Source of the DNA: Haloplanus ruber | GTDB lineage: Archaea > Halobacteriota > Halobacteria > Halobacteriales > Haloferacaceae | DNA: 64,000 nt | Reading direction: 5' to 3' | NCBI RefSeq assembly: GCF_024494725.1 | Contig: NZ_JANHDK010000003.1 | Coordinates: forward strand, 1-64,000 | Part shown: positions 35,212 to 44,255 of the stretch, piece after piece | Numbering within the stretch: the stretch's first letter is position 1 | Layout: every line of letters starts with the position of its first letter | Translations under genes and position numbers: made by a program | Notes under the pieces: generated by a model | What the model saw: the letters and a program-made list of their open reading frames with translations, nothing else | What the model was told of the DNA's origin: nothing | Databases searched by the model: none

Positions 35212-37008
35212 ATGAACACGCTGCTGTGGGTGCTCGTCGGCGTTCTCGTCTACTCCCTCGTCGCCAAGGCGCTCCAGATCCGGGGCTATCTCCCCGACTC
35301 CGTCCGGCTTCAAGGCCCCATCGCGACGATTCACACCCAGCGCGGCCGCGCCCTCCTCACCCGTCTCGCCAGCCCTAAACGCTTCTGGCGTGCGTACAGC
35401 AACGTCGGCGTCGGTGTCGCCCTCGTCATCATGGCCGGGATGTTCGTCCTCCTGCTCTTTCAGGCGGTGACTATCCTCCGGAACCCGCCGGCGCCGTCGG
35501 CGGTCAACCAGCCTCAGAACTTCCTGGTCGTCCCCGGCGTCAACGACTTTCTCCCGCTCGCGGTGGCGCCGGAAATCGTCTTCGGCCTCCTCCTCGGCCT
35601 CGTCGTCCACGAGGGTGGCCACGGCCTCCTCTGTCGGGTCGAGGACATCGACATCGACTCGATGGGGGTCGTCCTCCTGGCGATTCTGCCGGTCGGAGCG
35701 TTCGTCGAACCCGACGAGGAGAGCCAGCGGACGGCCGACCGCGGCGACCGTACCCGGATGTTCGCGGCGGGCGTGACCAACAACTTCGTGCTGACGGCCG
35801 TCGCCTTCGCCCTCCTCTTTGGCCCCGTCATCGGCGCCGTCGGTGTCGCCCCGGGCGTCGCCGTCGACGGCGCCTACGAGGGGTCGCCCGCCGCGACGGC
35901 GGGAATCGGGAACGGCGACCGGATCACCGCCGTTGGCGGCACTCCTGTCCAGAACGACGGTGACTTGGACGCCGCCCTCCTCGCAGCCGAGAATCGCACC
36001 GTTACGGCCGAAATCGACGGCGGCGACCGGGCCGTCCAAGTCGAGCGCTCGCTCGTGATCGTCGGGAGCGTCTCGGGCAACCCCGCGAACCTCTCGGTCG
36101 AGAGTGGAAGCGATCCGATTCGGGTGACGGCCGTCAACGGCACGCCCGTCGACACCCGCGGGGAGTTCCGCGCGGCGACGGCCGACCGGGAAGTCGCTCG
36201 CATCGAGACGAGCGCCGGCGACGCCGTCGTGCCCGTCGGTGCCTACGTCACCCGCGCCGCGCCGAACGGCCCGCTGGCGAACGCCAGCGCACCGACCAAC
36301 GCCAGCCTGATCGTCACCGCAATCGACGGCCAGCGGATCACCTCCTCTGCCGACCTGGCGCGTGTTCTCGACGAGTACGAGGCGGGCGACCGGGTGCCCG
36401 TTCGTGCCTACGCCGACGGGTCGGTCGAGACCTACGACGTTCGCCTCGGCGAGAACCCCCGCGACGGCCGGGGCTTCCTCGGCGTCGACATCTTCCCCGG
36501 CACGAGCGGCCTCCTCGTCACCGACTTCGGCGTCAGAGACTACCCGGCCGGCACCTATCTCGAACTCCTCGGGGGCGACGGCGGGTCGGGGTCGGCCAAC
36601 CCCTTCCCCGGGCTGACCGACTCCCCCCTGAGTCTCGTCTACGTTGCGTTGGTCCTTCCGCTCGCCTCCTTCGTCCTCGGGATTCCGAACTTCCCGGGCT
36701 TTACGCCGTCGGTGACGAACTTCTACGTCGTCCAGGGGCCGCTCGCTCCGCTCGGTGACGGGGTGTTCATCTTCGCGAACGTCCTCTTTTGGGCCGCGTG
36801 GGTCAACCTCCAACTCGGTCTGTTCAACTGCATCCCCGGCTATCCCCTCGACGGCGGCCGCATCCTGCGGATGGTCGCGGAGGCGGTGGTGTCGCGACTC
36901 CCCGTCGGCGACCCTGAACGCCTCGTCCGCACCGTCACCACCGGCGTCGGCCTGACGATGCTCGCGTCACTGCTCCTGATGATCTTCGGGCCGCAGTTGC
37001 TGTCGTAG
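35212..37008 (+). CDS. Site-2 protease family protein with PDZ domains
   Basis: A 598-residue intramembrane metalloprotease. The zinc site is HEGGH (about residue 133) on one helix and NCIPGYPLDGGRIL (near 540) on another. Between them lie membrane helices and a large extracytoplasmic part with one clear PDZ (GIGNGDRITAVGGTPV) and one or two divergent PDZ-like units (about 215-490). Such proteases cut membrane-bound regulators or leftover signal peptides. The ATG at 35212 follows a T-rich box at 35181 by about 28 bases; upstream codons are noncoding. Confidence 0.92.
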   Translation: MNTLLWVLVGVLVYSLVAKALQIRGYLPDSVRLQGPIATIHTQRGRALLTRLASPKRFWRAYSNVGVGVALVIMAGMFVLLLFQAVTILRNPPAPSAVNQPQNFLVVPGVNDFLPLAVAPEIVFGLLLGLVVHEGGHGLLCRVEDIDIDSMGVVLLAILPVGAFVEPDEESQRTADRGDRTRMFAAGVTNNFVLTAVAFALLFGPVIGAVGVAPGVAVDGAYEGSPAATAGIGNGDRITAVGGTPVQNDGDLDAALLAAENRTVTAEIDGGDRAVQVERSLVIVGSVSGNPANLSVESGSDPIRVTAVNGTPVDTRGEFRAATADREVARIETSAGDAVVPVGAYVTRAAPNGPLANASAPTNASLIVTAIDGQRITSSADLARVLDEYEAGDRVPVRAYADGSVETYDVRLGENPRDGRGFLGVDIFPGTSGLLVTDFGVRDYPAGTYLELLGGDGGSGSANPFPGLTDSPLSLVYVALVLPLASFVLGIPNFPGFTPSVTNFYVVQGPLAPLGDGVFIFANVLFWAAWVNLQLGLFNCIPGYPLDGGRILRMVAEAVVSRLPVGDPERLVRTVTTGVGLTMLASLLLMIFGPQLLS

Positions 37009-37130
37009 GTGGGGCCGCGACGGGCGACGACTGACAGGGCCACCAGACCACCGTCGAAACGACCCCAGCGGACTCCCGGTTTCTGCGAAGACACGCAACG
37101 CCCATACCGCACCGGTTCCAACGAGCGACC

Positions 37131-38612
37131 ATGCGCGAGCCACCCCAGACGGACGAAGGCTGGTACGTACTGCACGACTTCCGTCGGATCGACTGGGCGG
37201 CGTGGCGTGACGCCCCACAGCGAGAGCAGGATCGGGCGGTCGACGAGGGGGTCGACTACCTCCAGACCCACGAGAACGTCGCGGACGACGAGGGCGCCTC
37301 CGCCGTCTTCTCGATGGTCGGCCACAAGGCCGACCTGCTGATCGTCCACATGCGGCCGACGCTGGACGACCTCTCGACGGCCGAACGGCGCTTCGACCGG
37401 ACGGCGCTCGGCGCCTTCACCGAGCAGTCCACCTCCTACGTCTCCGTCACCGAGGTGAGCGGCTACGTCTCCGACGCCTACTTCACCGAAGACGAGGAGG
37501 AGGTCGACACCGGGCTGAAGCGATATATCGAGGGAAAGCTCGAACCCGACATCCCCGCAGACCAGTACGTCAGCTTCTACCCGATGAGCCGGAAGCGCGG
37601 CGAGCAGGACAACTGGTACGACCTGCCCTTCGAGCGACGCCGCGAGATGATGCAGGAACACGGAGAGCACGGCCGTGAGTTCGGCGGGCGCGTCAAACAG
37701 ATCGTCGGGTCGTCGGTCGGCCTCGACGACTGGGAGTGGGGCGTGACCCTGTTCTCGGAGGACCCCACTGACCTGAAAGACATCGTCTACGAGATGCGCT
37801 ACGACGAGGCGAGCGCCCGCTACAGCGAGTTCGGCCCGTTCTACGTCGGTCGTCGGTTCCCACCGGCCGATCTGCCGGCGTTCCTCGAGGGGGAGTCGGT
37901 GCCGACGAGTGACGCGGACGCTCCCGCGCACGCCCACGGCGACGACGGCGACGACGCGCCGGTCCACCCCGACGACGCTGTCGACGACGACGGCGACGAC
38001 CACGGCGCCCACGACGCGGACGGCGACGAGGACGACATTCGCGGCGAACTCGCCGATCTGGATATCTACGCCGGCCAGCCCCACGGCGAGGACGTCTACG
38101 CGACGGTGCTCTACTCCGAAGCCGACGCCGACGACCTGTTCGAGGAGGTCGACGGCCTCCGGTCGAACTTCGACCACTACGACACGCACGTCAAGACCGC
38201 GGTGTACGATGCGCTCGAACGCGACCGGCGGGCGGTCGTGAGCATCTGGGACACCGCGAGCGCGGCCGACACGGCCGCCGGGTTCCTGTCGGAACTGCCC
38301 GATATCGTCAGTCGGGCCGGCGACGAGTCCGGCTTCGGGACTATGGGGATGTTCTATACGGTCAAGCCCGACCACCGGACGGACTTCGTCGAGAAGTTCG
38401 AGACGGTGGGTGGCCTGCTCGCCGACATGGATGGCCACGGCGAGACGGATCTGATGATCAACCTCGAAGACGAGAACGACATGTTCATCGCCAGCCAGTG
38501 GCGCTCGAAGGACGACGCCATGGCCTTCTTCCGCTCCGACGAGTTCGCCGACACCGTCTCGTGGGGGCGTGACGTGCTCGCCGACCGGCCGCGACACGTC
38601 TTCCTGGCCTGA
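37131..38612 (+). CDS. pitA: PitA-like chlorite dismutase family / ABM fusion, heme protein
   Basis: A 493-residue protein like PitA of Haloferax volcanii. Residues 1-250 are a chlorite-dismutase/HemQ domain, with the proximal-histidine region HGEHGREF and the GLDDWEWGVTLF and FGPFYVGRRF segments. After a His/Asp-rich linker (about 262-302) comes an antibiotic-biosynthesis-monooxygenase (ABM) ferredoxin-like domain (about 315-493). In haloarchaea the first domain is related to coproheme decarboxylase and the second to heme-handling proteins, so heme synthesis or processing is the likely role. Confidence 0.92.
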   Translation: MREPPQTDEGWYVLHDFRRIDWAAWRDAPQREQDRAVDEGVDYLQTHENVADDEGASAVFSMVGHKADLLIVHMRPTLDDLSTAERRFDRTALGAFTEQSTSYVSVTEVSGYVSDAYFTEDEEEVDTGLKRYIEGKLEPDIPADQYVSFYPMSRKRGEQDNWYDLPFERRREMMQEHGEHGREFGGRVKQIVGSSVGLDDWEWGVTLFSEDPTDLKDIVYEMRYDEASARYSEFGPFYVGRRFPPADLPAFLEGESVPTSDADAPAHAHGDDGDDAPVHPDDAVDDDGDDHGAHDADGDEDDIRGELADLDIYAGQPHGEDVYATVLYSEADADDLFEEVDGLRSNFDHYDTHVKTAVYDALERDRRAVVSIWDTASAADTAAGFLSELPDIVSRAGDESGFGTMGMFYTVKPDHRTDFVEKFETVGGLLADMDGHGETDLMINLEDENDMFIASQWRSKDDAMAFFRSDEFADTVSWGRDVLADRPRHVFLA

Positions 38613-38731
38613 TTCCGTCGGCCGTTCCCGCTTTCGCGCCGCTCAGCCACGTCTCCGGTCGCGGCCCATCGGTTCCAGCCTGACACGCACACCCGAACCC
38701 CTTTGAGTACCCCTGACTTACGACGCCTGCA

Positions 38732-39631
38732 ATGACGAAGCGCCACGTCGCGCTCCCCGTGGAGGCCGATGCCGGGGTCACGGAGTTCATCGACCACGTG
38801 GACGAGCGACTCGGCTCCGACGAGGACACCTGCAACGTCGTACAGGACGTGTTGATCGACCTCTTCGGGGACCGTGAGGCGTACGAGCGGTGGCAGGACG
38901 GCGGCGACGTGTCCCCCGCAGAACGTGTCCGCCTGCAGGGGTACGACCCCTGTAACGCCACACTCGAGAGCGAATACTACGCCGAGAAAGACGAGGATCG
39001 GTTTCAGGAGTCGAAATATCTCCAGTGGCTCTGGCGACAGTTCGACGCCACGCCGATGGCCGACAACGTGGAGTTCGCCCTCCGTTTCCGGTCGATGCTG
39101 GCTGATCACCTCTTCGCGGAGTGTGGCGACGACTGCCGATTTTTCAAGGGCATCACCTTCACGTACGGCCACAACATCTCCGTCGGCGACAACGTCGTCG
39201 TCCACGACGACGTCCACCTCGACGACCGTGGACGGCTGACAATCGGCGACCGCGTCTCCATCTCCGACGGCGTCCACGTCTACAGCCACGACCACGACGT
39301 CGTCGACCAGACCGAGGTCCGGAACTACCACACGACCATCGCGGACGACGCCCGCGTCACCTACGACGCCATGGTCAGTGCCGGCGCTCGGGTCGGCGAG
39401 AACGCCGTCGTCGGCGCCCGTGGGGTGGTCCAGGGCGACGTTCCCGATCACCACATCGCCGTCGGGATGCCGGCAAAGAGCGTCCGGGTCAAGCCGGGCT
39501 GGGACGACCGTGCGGACCCGCTCGAAGCCGGCGGCGAGAACCGACAGGAGTCCCGCCGTATCGAGTACGACCTCCCCGACGACCTCGACGTCTTCGACGA
39601 GTTCCAGCGGGAGCTCGACCCCTCGACGTAG
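38732..39631 (+). CDS. Left-handed beta-helix acyltransferase (maltose/galactoside acetyltransferase-like)
   Basis: A 299-residue protein with an N-terminal helical part (1-120) and hexapeptide repeats from about 135 (NISVGDNVVVHDDVHL, LTIGDRVSISDGVHVYSHDHD, ISA-type ARVGENAVVGARGVVQGDV). The histidines of SHDHD fit the catalytic position. It probably acetylates a sugar or similar acceptor. ATG at 38732 follows a T-rich box by about 28 bases. Confidence 0.83.
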   Translation: MTKRHVALPVEADAGVTEFIDHVDERLGSDEDTCNVVQDVLIDLFGDREAYERWQDGGDVSPAERVRLQGYDPCNATLESEYYAEKDEDRFQESKYLQWLWRQFDATPMADNVEFALRFRSMLADHLFAECGDDCRFFKGITFTYGHNISVGDNVVVHDDVHLDDRGRLTIGDRVSISDGVHVYSHDHDVVDQTEVRNYHTTIADDARVTYDAMVSAGARVGENAVVGARGVVQGDVPDHHIAVGMPAKSVRVKPGWDDRADPLEAGGENRQESRRIEYDLPDDLDVFDEFQRELDPST

Positions 39632-39661
39632 GCTTTTACGGATCGAGTCCTCAAAGCCGGT

Positions 39662-40780
39662 ATGAACCGACGACGCTATCTGGCGACCCTCGGCGCCGCG
39701 GCGGCGGTCGCTGGGTGTGCCGGCCGCCCGCGCTCTGACGGGACAGCCCAGACCGGAGCGGCCACCACCGCCGACGGCGACGACGGCACCGGTGACAGCG
39801 CTCCCGACGTCGCCGTCGAGACGCTCGCGACGGACCTCGAGGTGCCGTGGGGCGCCGCCTACCGTGAGGGTAACCTCTATCTCACCGAGCGGTCGGGCCG
39901 GATCGTCCGCCTCGCCGACGGCGAGGTGGAGCCGGTCGTCGCGGACGTTCCGGTGAAGGCCGTCGGCGAGGGTGGCTTGCTCGGGTTGGCCTTCCACCCC
40001 GACGAGCCGTACGCCTACACCCACCAGACCTACGACCCCGCGGACGGCGGAACGGCCAACCGGCTGGTGCGACACGACCTGACCGACGACTGGGCGGCCG
40101 ACCCCCTGATCGAGGGCGTTCCCGGCGCCCACATCCACGACGGCGGGCGGCTTCTCGTCCACGACGATGCGCTGTACATGACCTGTGGCGACGCCGCAAG
40201 CGAGGAGCGAGGTCAGAATCCCAACGTCCTCGCGGGGTCGGTCCTTCGGGTCACCCTCGATGGCGACCCCCACCCCGACAACCCGCTCGACTCCCCGATG
40301 TTCAGTTACGGCCACCGCAACCCGCAGGGCCTCGTCGTCCGCGACGGCGCGGTGTACAGCACCGAACACGGCCCGCGGGTCGGCGACGAAATCAACGTTC
40401 TGACCGCGGGCGGGAACTACGGCTGGCCCGAGGTGACGGGACCGAGCGACGACGACCGCTTCACCGACCCGGTCACGAGCTACTCCCCCACCATTGCCCC
40501 GGCCAGCGCCGCCGTCTACGACGGCCCTATCGAGGCCTGGCAAGGGGACTTCTTCTTCGGGACGCTCGCGGGCGAACACCTCCACCGCGTCCGGTTCGAC
40601 GGTGGTGGGACCGACCCCGGCGTCGCCGCCGAGGAGCGTCTGTTCTCGGGCGAGTTCGGGCGCATTCGGACGGTCTTTACCGGTCCGGACGGTCACCTCC
40701 ACGCCGTGACGAGCAACCGCGACGGCCGGGGTTCGCCCGCCGCGCCCGACGACCGCGTCCTCCGGTTCGTCCCCGCCTGA
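39662..40780 (+). CDS. PQQ-type sugar dehydrogenase-like lipoprotein (Tat export)
   Basis: A 372-residue protein beginning MNRRRYLATLGAAAAVAGC: twin arginines and a VAGC lipobox, so export by Tat and lipid attachment to Cys19 are expected. The body is a six-bladed propeller of the glucose/sorbosone dehydrogenase family (LGLAFHPDEPYAYTHQTYDP, MFSYGHRNPQGLVV, STEHGP, NYGWPEVTGPSDD). It should oxidise aldose sugars outside the cell with PQQ, if PQQ is available. A TATA-like box (gctttta, 39632) is 27 bases before the ATG. Confidence 0.9.
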   Translation: MNRRRYLATLGAAAAVAGCAGRPRSDGTAQTGAATTADGDDGTGDSAPDVAVETLATDLEVPWGAAYREGNLYLTERSGRIVRLADGEVEPVVADVPVKAVGEGGLLGLAFHPDEPYAYTHQTYDPADGGTANRLVRHDLTDDWAADPLIEGVPGAHIHDGGRLLVHDDALYMTCGDAASEERGQNPNVLAGSVLRVTLDGDPHPDNPLDSPMFSYGHRNPQGLVVRDGAVYSTEHGPRVGDEINVLTAGGNYGWPEVTGPSDDDRFTDPVTSYSPTIAPASAAVYDGPIEAWQGDFFFGTLAGEHLHRVRFDGGGTDPGVAAEERLFSGEFGRIRTVFTGPDGHLHAVTSNRDGRGSPAAPDDRVLRFVPA

Positions 40781-40828
40781 GATGCCCAACCGTACCTGCT
40801 CGCCGGCGACGGCCGAGACCCGCGGCTA

Positions 40829-41536
40829 ATGCCCCGCGCCGTCGCCATCAACGTCGGTGCCAACACCACGCTCCCGGGATTCCGGGGGCCGGTCCGCCCC
40901 GACCGCCGATTCGCGTACGTCCCCATCCCGGAGCGGGAGCCGACAGCCGAACCGGTGCCGACGTACGGCGACCTCGCTGTCCCGCTCGACGTCGACGTTT
41001 CGGCGGTCGCCGACCGTCAGGTTCACCTCGATCCGGAGTTCGTCGGGCACTACGGGTCGACCGCCTACACCTACGGCGACGAACACGGCGTGAAGGCCGG
41101 CCCACTCTCGACGCTCGAGTCCGGCGACTCGCTGTTTTTCTACGCAACGCTCACCCTGCGTGGCGACCCGGACGCGGCGCCGGACCTCCCCCCGGAGTGG
41201 GGCGCCTACCTGATCGGCGAGTTTCGGGTCGACCGCGCGGTGACCGGCGAGACGTACCGAACCCTCGACCCGGCCGAGCGCGAGCGGTTCGCGAGCAACG
41301 CCCACTGCAAGCGTACCGACTTCGACGCGAAGGTGCTCGTCGCCGGCGGTGCCGGCTCTCGCCTGTTCGACCACGCAGTGCCGCTGAGCGCGTCCGAGGG
41401 CGGCGCGACGGCTGGCCCGCTCGTGACCGACCTCTCGGCGGACTCGGGAAAGGGGCCGTGGTGGCGGCGTGTCCTCCGGTACGACGCCGACGCGACCGAG
41501 CGCCTGCGGGCCGCCGTCAACGACGCCCAGCCGTAG
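40829..41536 (+). CDS. Putative Nmad3-family protein (nucleotide-modification-associated domain)
   Basis: A 235-residue protein that begins with INVGANTTLPGFRGPV and continues with FAYVPIPE, a pattern I associate with the Nmad3 domain, found in predicted DNA base-modification systems and also alone in haloarchaea. The middle carries YGDEHGVKAGPL, SLFFYATLTL and YLIGEFRVDR; the last conserved part has a cysteine in SNAHCKR. No other modification genes are close. Assignment is from memory of the family, so moderate. Confidence 0.6.
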   Translation: MPRAVAINVGANTTLPGFRGPVRPDRRFAYVPIPEREPTAEPVPTYGDLAVPLDVDVSAVADRQVHLDPEFVGHYGSTAYTYGDEHGVKAGPLSTLESGDSLFFYATLTLRGDPDAAPDLPPEWGAYLIGEFRVDRAVTGETYRTLDPAERERFASNAHCKRTDFDAKVLVAGGAGSRLFDHAVPLSASEGGATAGPLVTDLSADSGKGPWWRRVLRYDADATERLRAAVNDAQP

Positions 41537-42643
41537 CTACCGACCGCGCAGGCGGTCGATCCGGTCGCCGAGGGCGACGGAGACCGACAGCGGGTTCGGG
41601 ATGCGCCGTCGCGTCGGCTCCATCTCGTGGACCGCCGCGTAGCGGTCGAGCGCGTCCGCGACGGAGTCGGCGCCCAGCCGCGCCGCGGCGTGGTCGTCGG
41701 CTGCCCGGAGCGCCCGCCGACAGCCCCAGAAGCCGCCGAGGAGGGCGAGGACCGCAATCCCGAGGAGTACCCACCGCGGCCCCCATCCAGCCACCGACGC
41801 GACGAGGGGGACCCCGGCCGCGACGACGCTCGCCGCTCGCAGAGGCTGAACCCGGGTCTCGATCTGTCCGGCCTGCATCGCCAGTAACGCCGCGGCCGTC
41901 TCGTCGTCGAAGCGGTCGAGGAACGTGCTCGTGACGAACAGCCGTCGGTAGCCGGGCGGCCCGCGGACGTGTGCCGTGGCCGTCTCTTCGTCGTCGGTGT
42001 CAAGAATCACCGTGTCCCGGACGTCGAGGCCCGCCTGCTCACGGAGGGTGTCGAGGCGGTCCCGGGTCTCGCCGGTCGGTGTCGTCGTCGAACGCACCGC
42101 GGCGACAATCCAGGGTGCCCCGCCGAACAGGCCCACGACGAACACGACGAGGACACCCACCAATCCGAGCGGCGACGCGACGCCGGTGACGTGCAGCGGT
42201 GCGATGGCGCCGGCGACGATGACGCTCAGACCGAGGACATAGCGGGCCATCCGGGCGAGCGCTCGCCCGGTCGACAGCTCGATGTCGCGAACCGCCCGAA
42301 TCCCGCGGATCGTCGGCGCGTACGCCGCCAGGCCCACGAGGCCCGCCCCGAGAAGTTCCGCGAAGTCGGCGAGGGCGGCCGCGGCGACGCCCTCGGTCCC
42401 GCCGAGGACCGCCGCCGCTACGGCGTCACCCAGACTCAGGAGTGCGAGGAGACCGTAGGCGAGCAGTGCGAACGGGAGTAAGACACCCACGTAGAGGAGC
42501 CGGTACTTGCCCACCGGGTTCGGGAGGCGGCGGGCGACGATACTGCCGACTGCGCCGACGCCGATCCCGAGAACGGCGAGGACGGCGAGGACGGCCAGCG
42601 GCGGTGCGAGTGAGGGCGCAGACTGGAGGGCGACGGCAGACAC
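41537..42643 (-). CDS. M48/HtpX-like membrane protein lacking the catalytic site
   Basis: A 368-residue protein with five or so hydrophobic helices (10-180) and a cytosolic part like HtpX proteases. After GYRRLFVTSTFLDRFDDETAAALLA, where active members have HExxH, this protein reads MQAGQ (residues 256-260): both histidines and the glutamate are missing. It is therefore a likely non-proteolytic homologue. The GTG at 42643 is the start because a minus-strand box (gatttttg) sits about 28 bases upstream; a longer frame runs into tRNA-Gly and was rejected. Confidence 0.8.
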   Translation of the reverse strand: MSAVALQSAPSLAPPLAVLAVLAVLGIGVGAVGSIVARRLPNPVGKYRLLYVGVLLPFALLAYGLLALLSLGDAVAAAVLGGTEGVAAAALADFAELLGAGLVGLAAYAPTIRGIRAVRDIELSTGRALARMARYVLGLSVIVAGAIAPLHVTGVASPLGLVGVLVVFVVGLFGGAPWIVAAVRSTTTPTGETRDRLDTLREQAGLDVRDTVILDTDDEETATAHVRGPPGYRRLFVTSTFLDRFDDETAAALLAMQAGQIETRVQPLRAASVVAAGVPLVASVAGWGPRWVLLGIAVLALLGGFWGCRRALRAADDHAAARLGADSVADALDRYAAVHEMEPTRRRIPNPLSVSVALGDRIDRLRGR

Positions 42644-42732
42644 GCGTGGTAGTGATCGACGGCAACACAAAAATCGTGGCGCCGCGGTTCCGAGCGTGTG
42701 ACCGTGGTGGCCTCGCAGGCGACCTGGAGTCA

Positions 42733-42803
42733 TGCGCCGTCCGGGAATTGAACCCGGGCTAGTGGCTTGGGAAGCCACTGTCCTACCACTGGACCAACGG
42801 CGC
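42733..42803 (-). tRNA. tRNA-Gly (anticodon CCC)
   Basis: On the minus strand the acceptor gcgccgt (42803-42797) pairs with acggcgc, the anticodon stem is gtggc/gccac with loop ttcccaa (anticodon CCC), and the T-arm is cccgg-gttcaattc-ccgg style. 71 nt, no encoded CCA; discriminator base A. It reads GGG codons, common in this GC-rich genome. Confidence 0.96.
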
Positions 42804-42894
42804 TTACGCACTGAACTCGTCACGCATCCCACTTCAACGTAGCGTTTCGCCGAACGAACGCTTTTGCCGCCACACGCCGTACGATGTGGTCGAT

Positions 42895-43164
42895 ATGACA
42901 GGCTCACAGTTGTTCGAGGTGTTCCTGACCGACGAGGCGAGCGACGACTTCGGCGACGGGTCGATCCGGGCGGAGTCGATTCAGTTCTACGACTCCGGTG
43001 TCTGGGTCGACCACGCCGACGGTCGGGAGTTTTTCCCGTACCGACGGGTGCTTCGGATCAGCGAGCGGCCCACGTCCGCGACGGACGATACCTCGGGCGA
43101 GCGTCGGGACGCCGCAGGGGGGTCCGCCGGCACCGTCGACGGGGCCGGCCTCGACGTGGAGTGA
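42895..43164 (+). CDS. Small conserved haloarchaeal protein
   Basis: An 89-residue acidic protein. A beta-rich N-terminal part (LFEVFLTDEASDDF, GSIRAESIQFYDSGVWVDHADG, REFFPYRRVLRI) of about 55 residues is followed by a disordered tail rich in Ser, Asp and Gly. It looks like a small barrel, but no function is known. GTG at 42886 is an alternative start; a T-rich box at 42861 fits either. Confidence 0.7.
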   Translation: MTGSQLFEVFLTDEASDDFGDGSIRAESIQFYDSGVWVDHADGREFFPYRRVLRISERPTSATDDTSGERRDAAGGSAGTVDGAGLDVE

Positions 43165-43264
43165 ACTGTCGATCTTGGCGTCTCAGTCCCGATAGCGCCA
43201 ACAGATGTCCATCGCTTCTGCGGCATGAGAGAGTATTTCAAACTGGGGACCGTACTAACGTGTG

Positions 43265-44122
43265 ATGAGCGAGCAATCCGTCATTCTGGAACCGTCGGCG
43301 CCGCTCGACCTCCGCCTCTCGGAGGCGGAACTGGCGGACGCCCGGGAACACATCGTATCGTTCGTCCGGCAGACGGTCGACCACGCCGGCGCAGACGGCG
43401 CGGTGCTCGGCCTCTCCGGTGGTATCGACAGCACGCTCACGGCGCACCTAGCGGTCGAGGCACTGGGCGCCGACGCCGTCCACGGACTCGTCATGCCCAG
43501 CGAGGTGAACGCCGCGGACAACATGAGCGACGCCGAACGAATCGCCCGTGACCTCGACATCGAGTACGACGTGATCGACATCGAGCCGATCTTCGACGCC
43601 TTCGTCTCGGCGTTTCCGGGGGAGACGGACGGGGATCGACTCGAAACCGACCCGCTCCGGACCGCCGCTGGCAACGTCCGGGTGCGGATCCGTGCCGTCC
43701 TCGACTACTTCGTCGCCAACGCCGAAAACCGGGTCGTCCTCGGCACGGGCAACCGGAGCGAGGCGCTCACCGGCTACTTCACCAAGTACGGCGACGGCGC
43801 CGTCGACTGTCACCCCATCGGCAACCTCTACAAACAGCAGGTGCGCCAACTTGCCGCCCACGTCGGCGTCGACGACGACCTCGTCACGAAGACGCCCTCG
43901 GCGGAGATGTGGCTGGGGCAGACAGACGAAGCGGAGATGGGACTGGACTACGACACGCTCGATGCCATCCTCGCGCTCCACGTCGATGGCCCGCTCTCGG
44001 AGGCCGCGACTGTCCGCGCCCTCGACGTGACCGCCGAGCAGATCGACCGCGTGGTCGACCTCTACGAGACCAGCGCCCACAAGCGCGCGATGCCGCCGTC
44101 GCCCGACCCACTCTACCTGTAA
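43265..44122 (+). CDS. nadE: NH3-dependent NAD+ synthetase
   Basis: A 285-residue NadE that turns deamido-NAD into NAD with ATP and ammonia. The PP-loop is GLSGGIDST; later conserved parts are GTGNRSEALTGYFTKYGDGAVD and TPSAEMWLGQTDEAEMGLDYD. No glutaminase domain is present, so ammonia is used directly. A GTG at 43262 immediately before the ATG could also start translation. Confidence 0.95.
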   Translation: MSEQSVILEPSAPLDLRLSEAELADAREHIVSFVRQTVDHAGADGAVLGLSGGIDSTLTAHLAVEALGADAVHGLVMPSEVNAADNMSDAERIARDLDIEYDVIDIEPIFDAFVSAFPGETDGDRLETDPLRTAAGNVRVRIRAVLDYFVANAENRVVLGTGNRSEALTGYFTKYGDGAVDCHPIGNLYKQQVRQLAAHVGVDDDLVTKTPSAEMWLGQTDEAEMGLDYDTLDAILALHVDGPLSEAATVRALDVTAEQIDRVVDLYETSAHKRAMPPSPDPLYL

Positions 44123-44255
44123 CCGCGCGCTCGGGCCACCCTCTACACGACACCCTACTGTCCCGGTCGGGGAGTGGGGCCTGTCACGACACTGTCCCCG
44201 TCCGTGGCCGGGCGTTTCCAAAGGCCTTTGACTTTCCCCCCGCAACCGTAATGCA

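Noticed and set aside
38354-40789. Minus-strand frame of 811 codons
   Set aside because: Antisense to PitA, the acyltransferase and the PQQ dehydrogenase, all with clear motifs.
42644-42907. Longer M48-like protein starting at 42907
   Set aside because: The extension translates tRNA-Gly and basic residues; promoter position supports GTG 42643.
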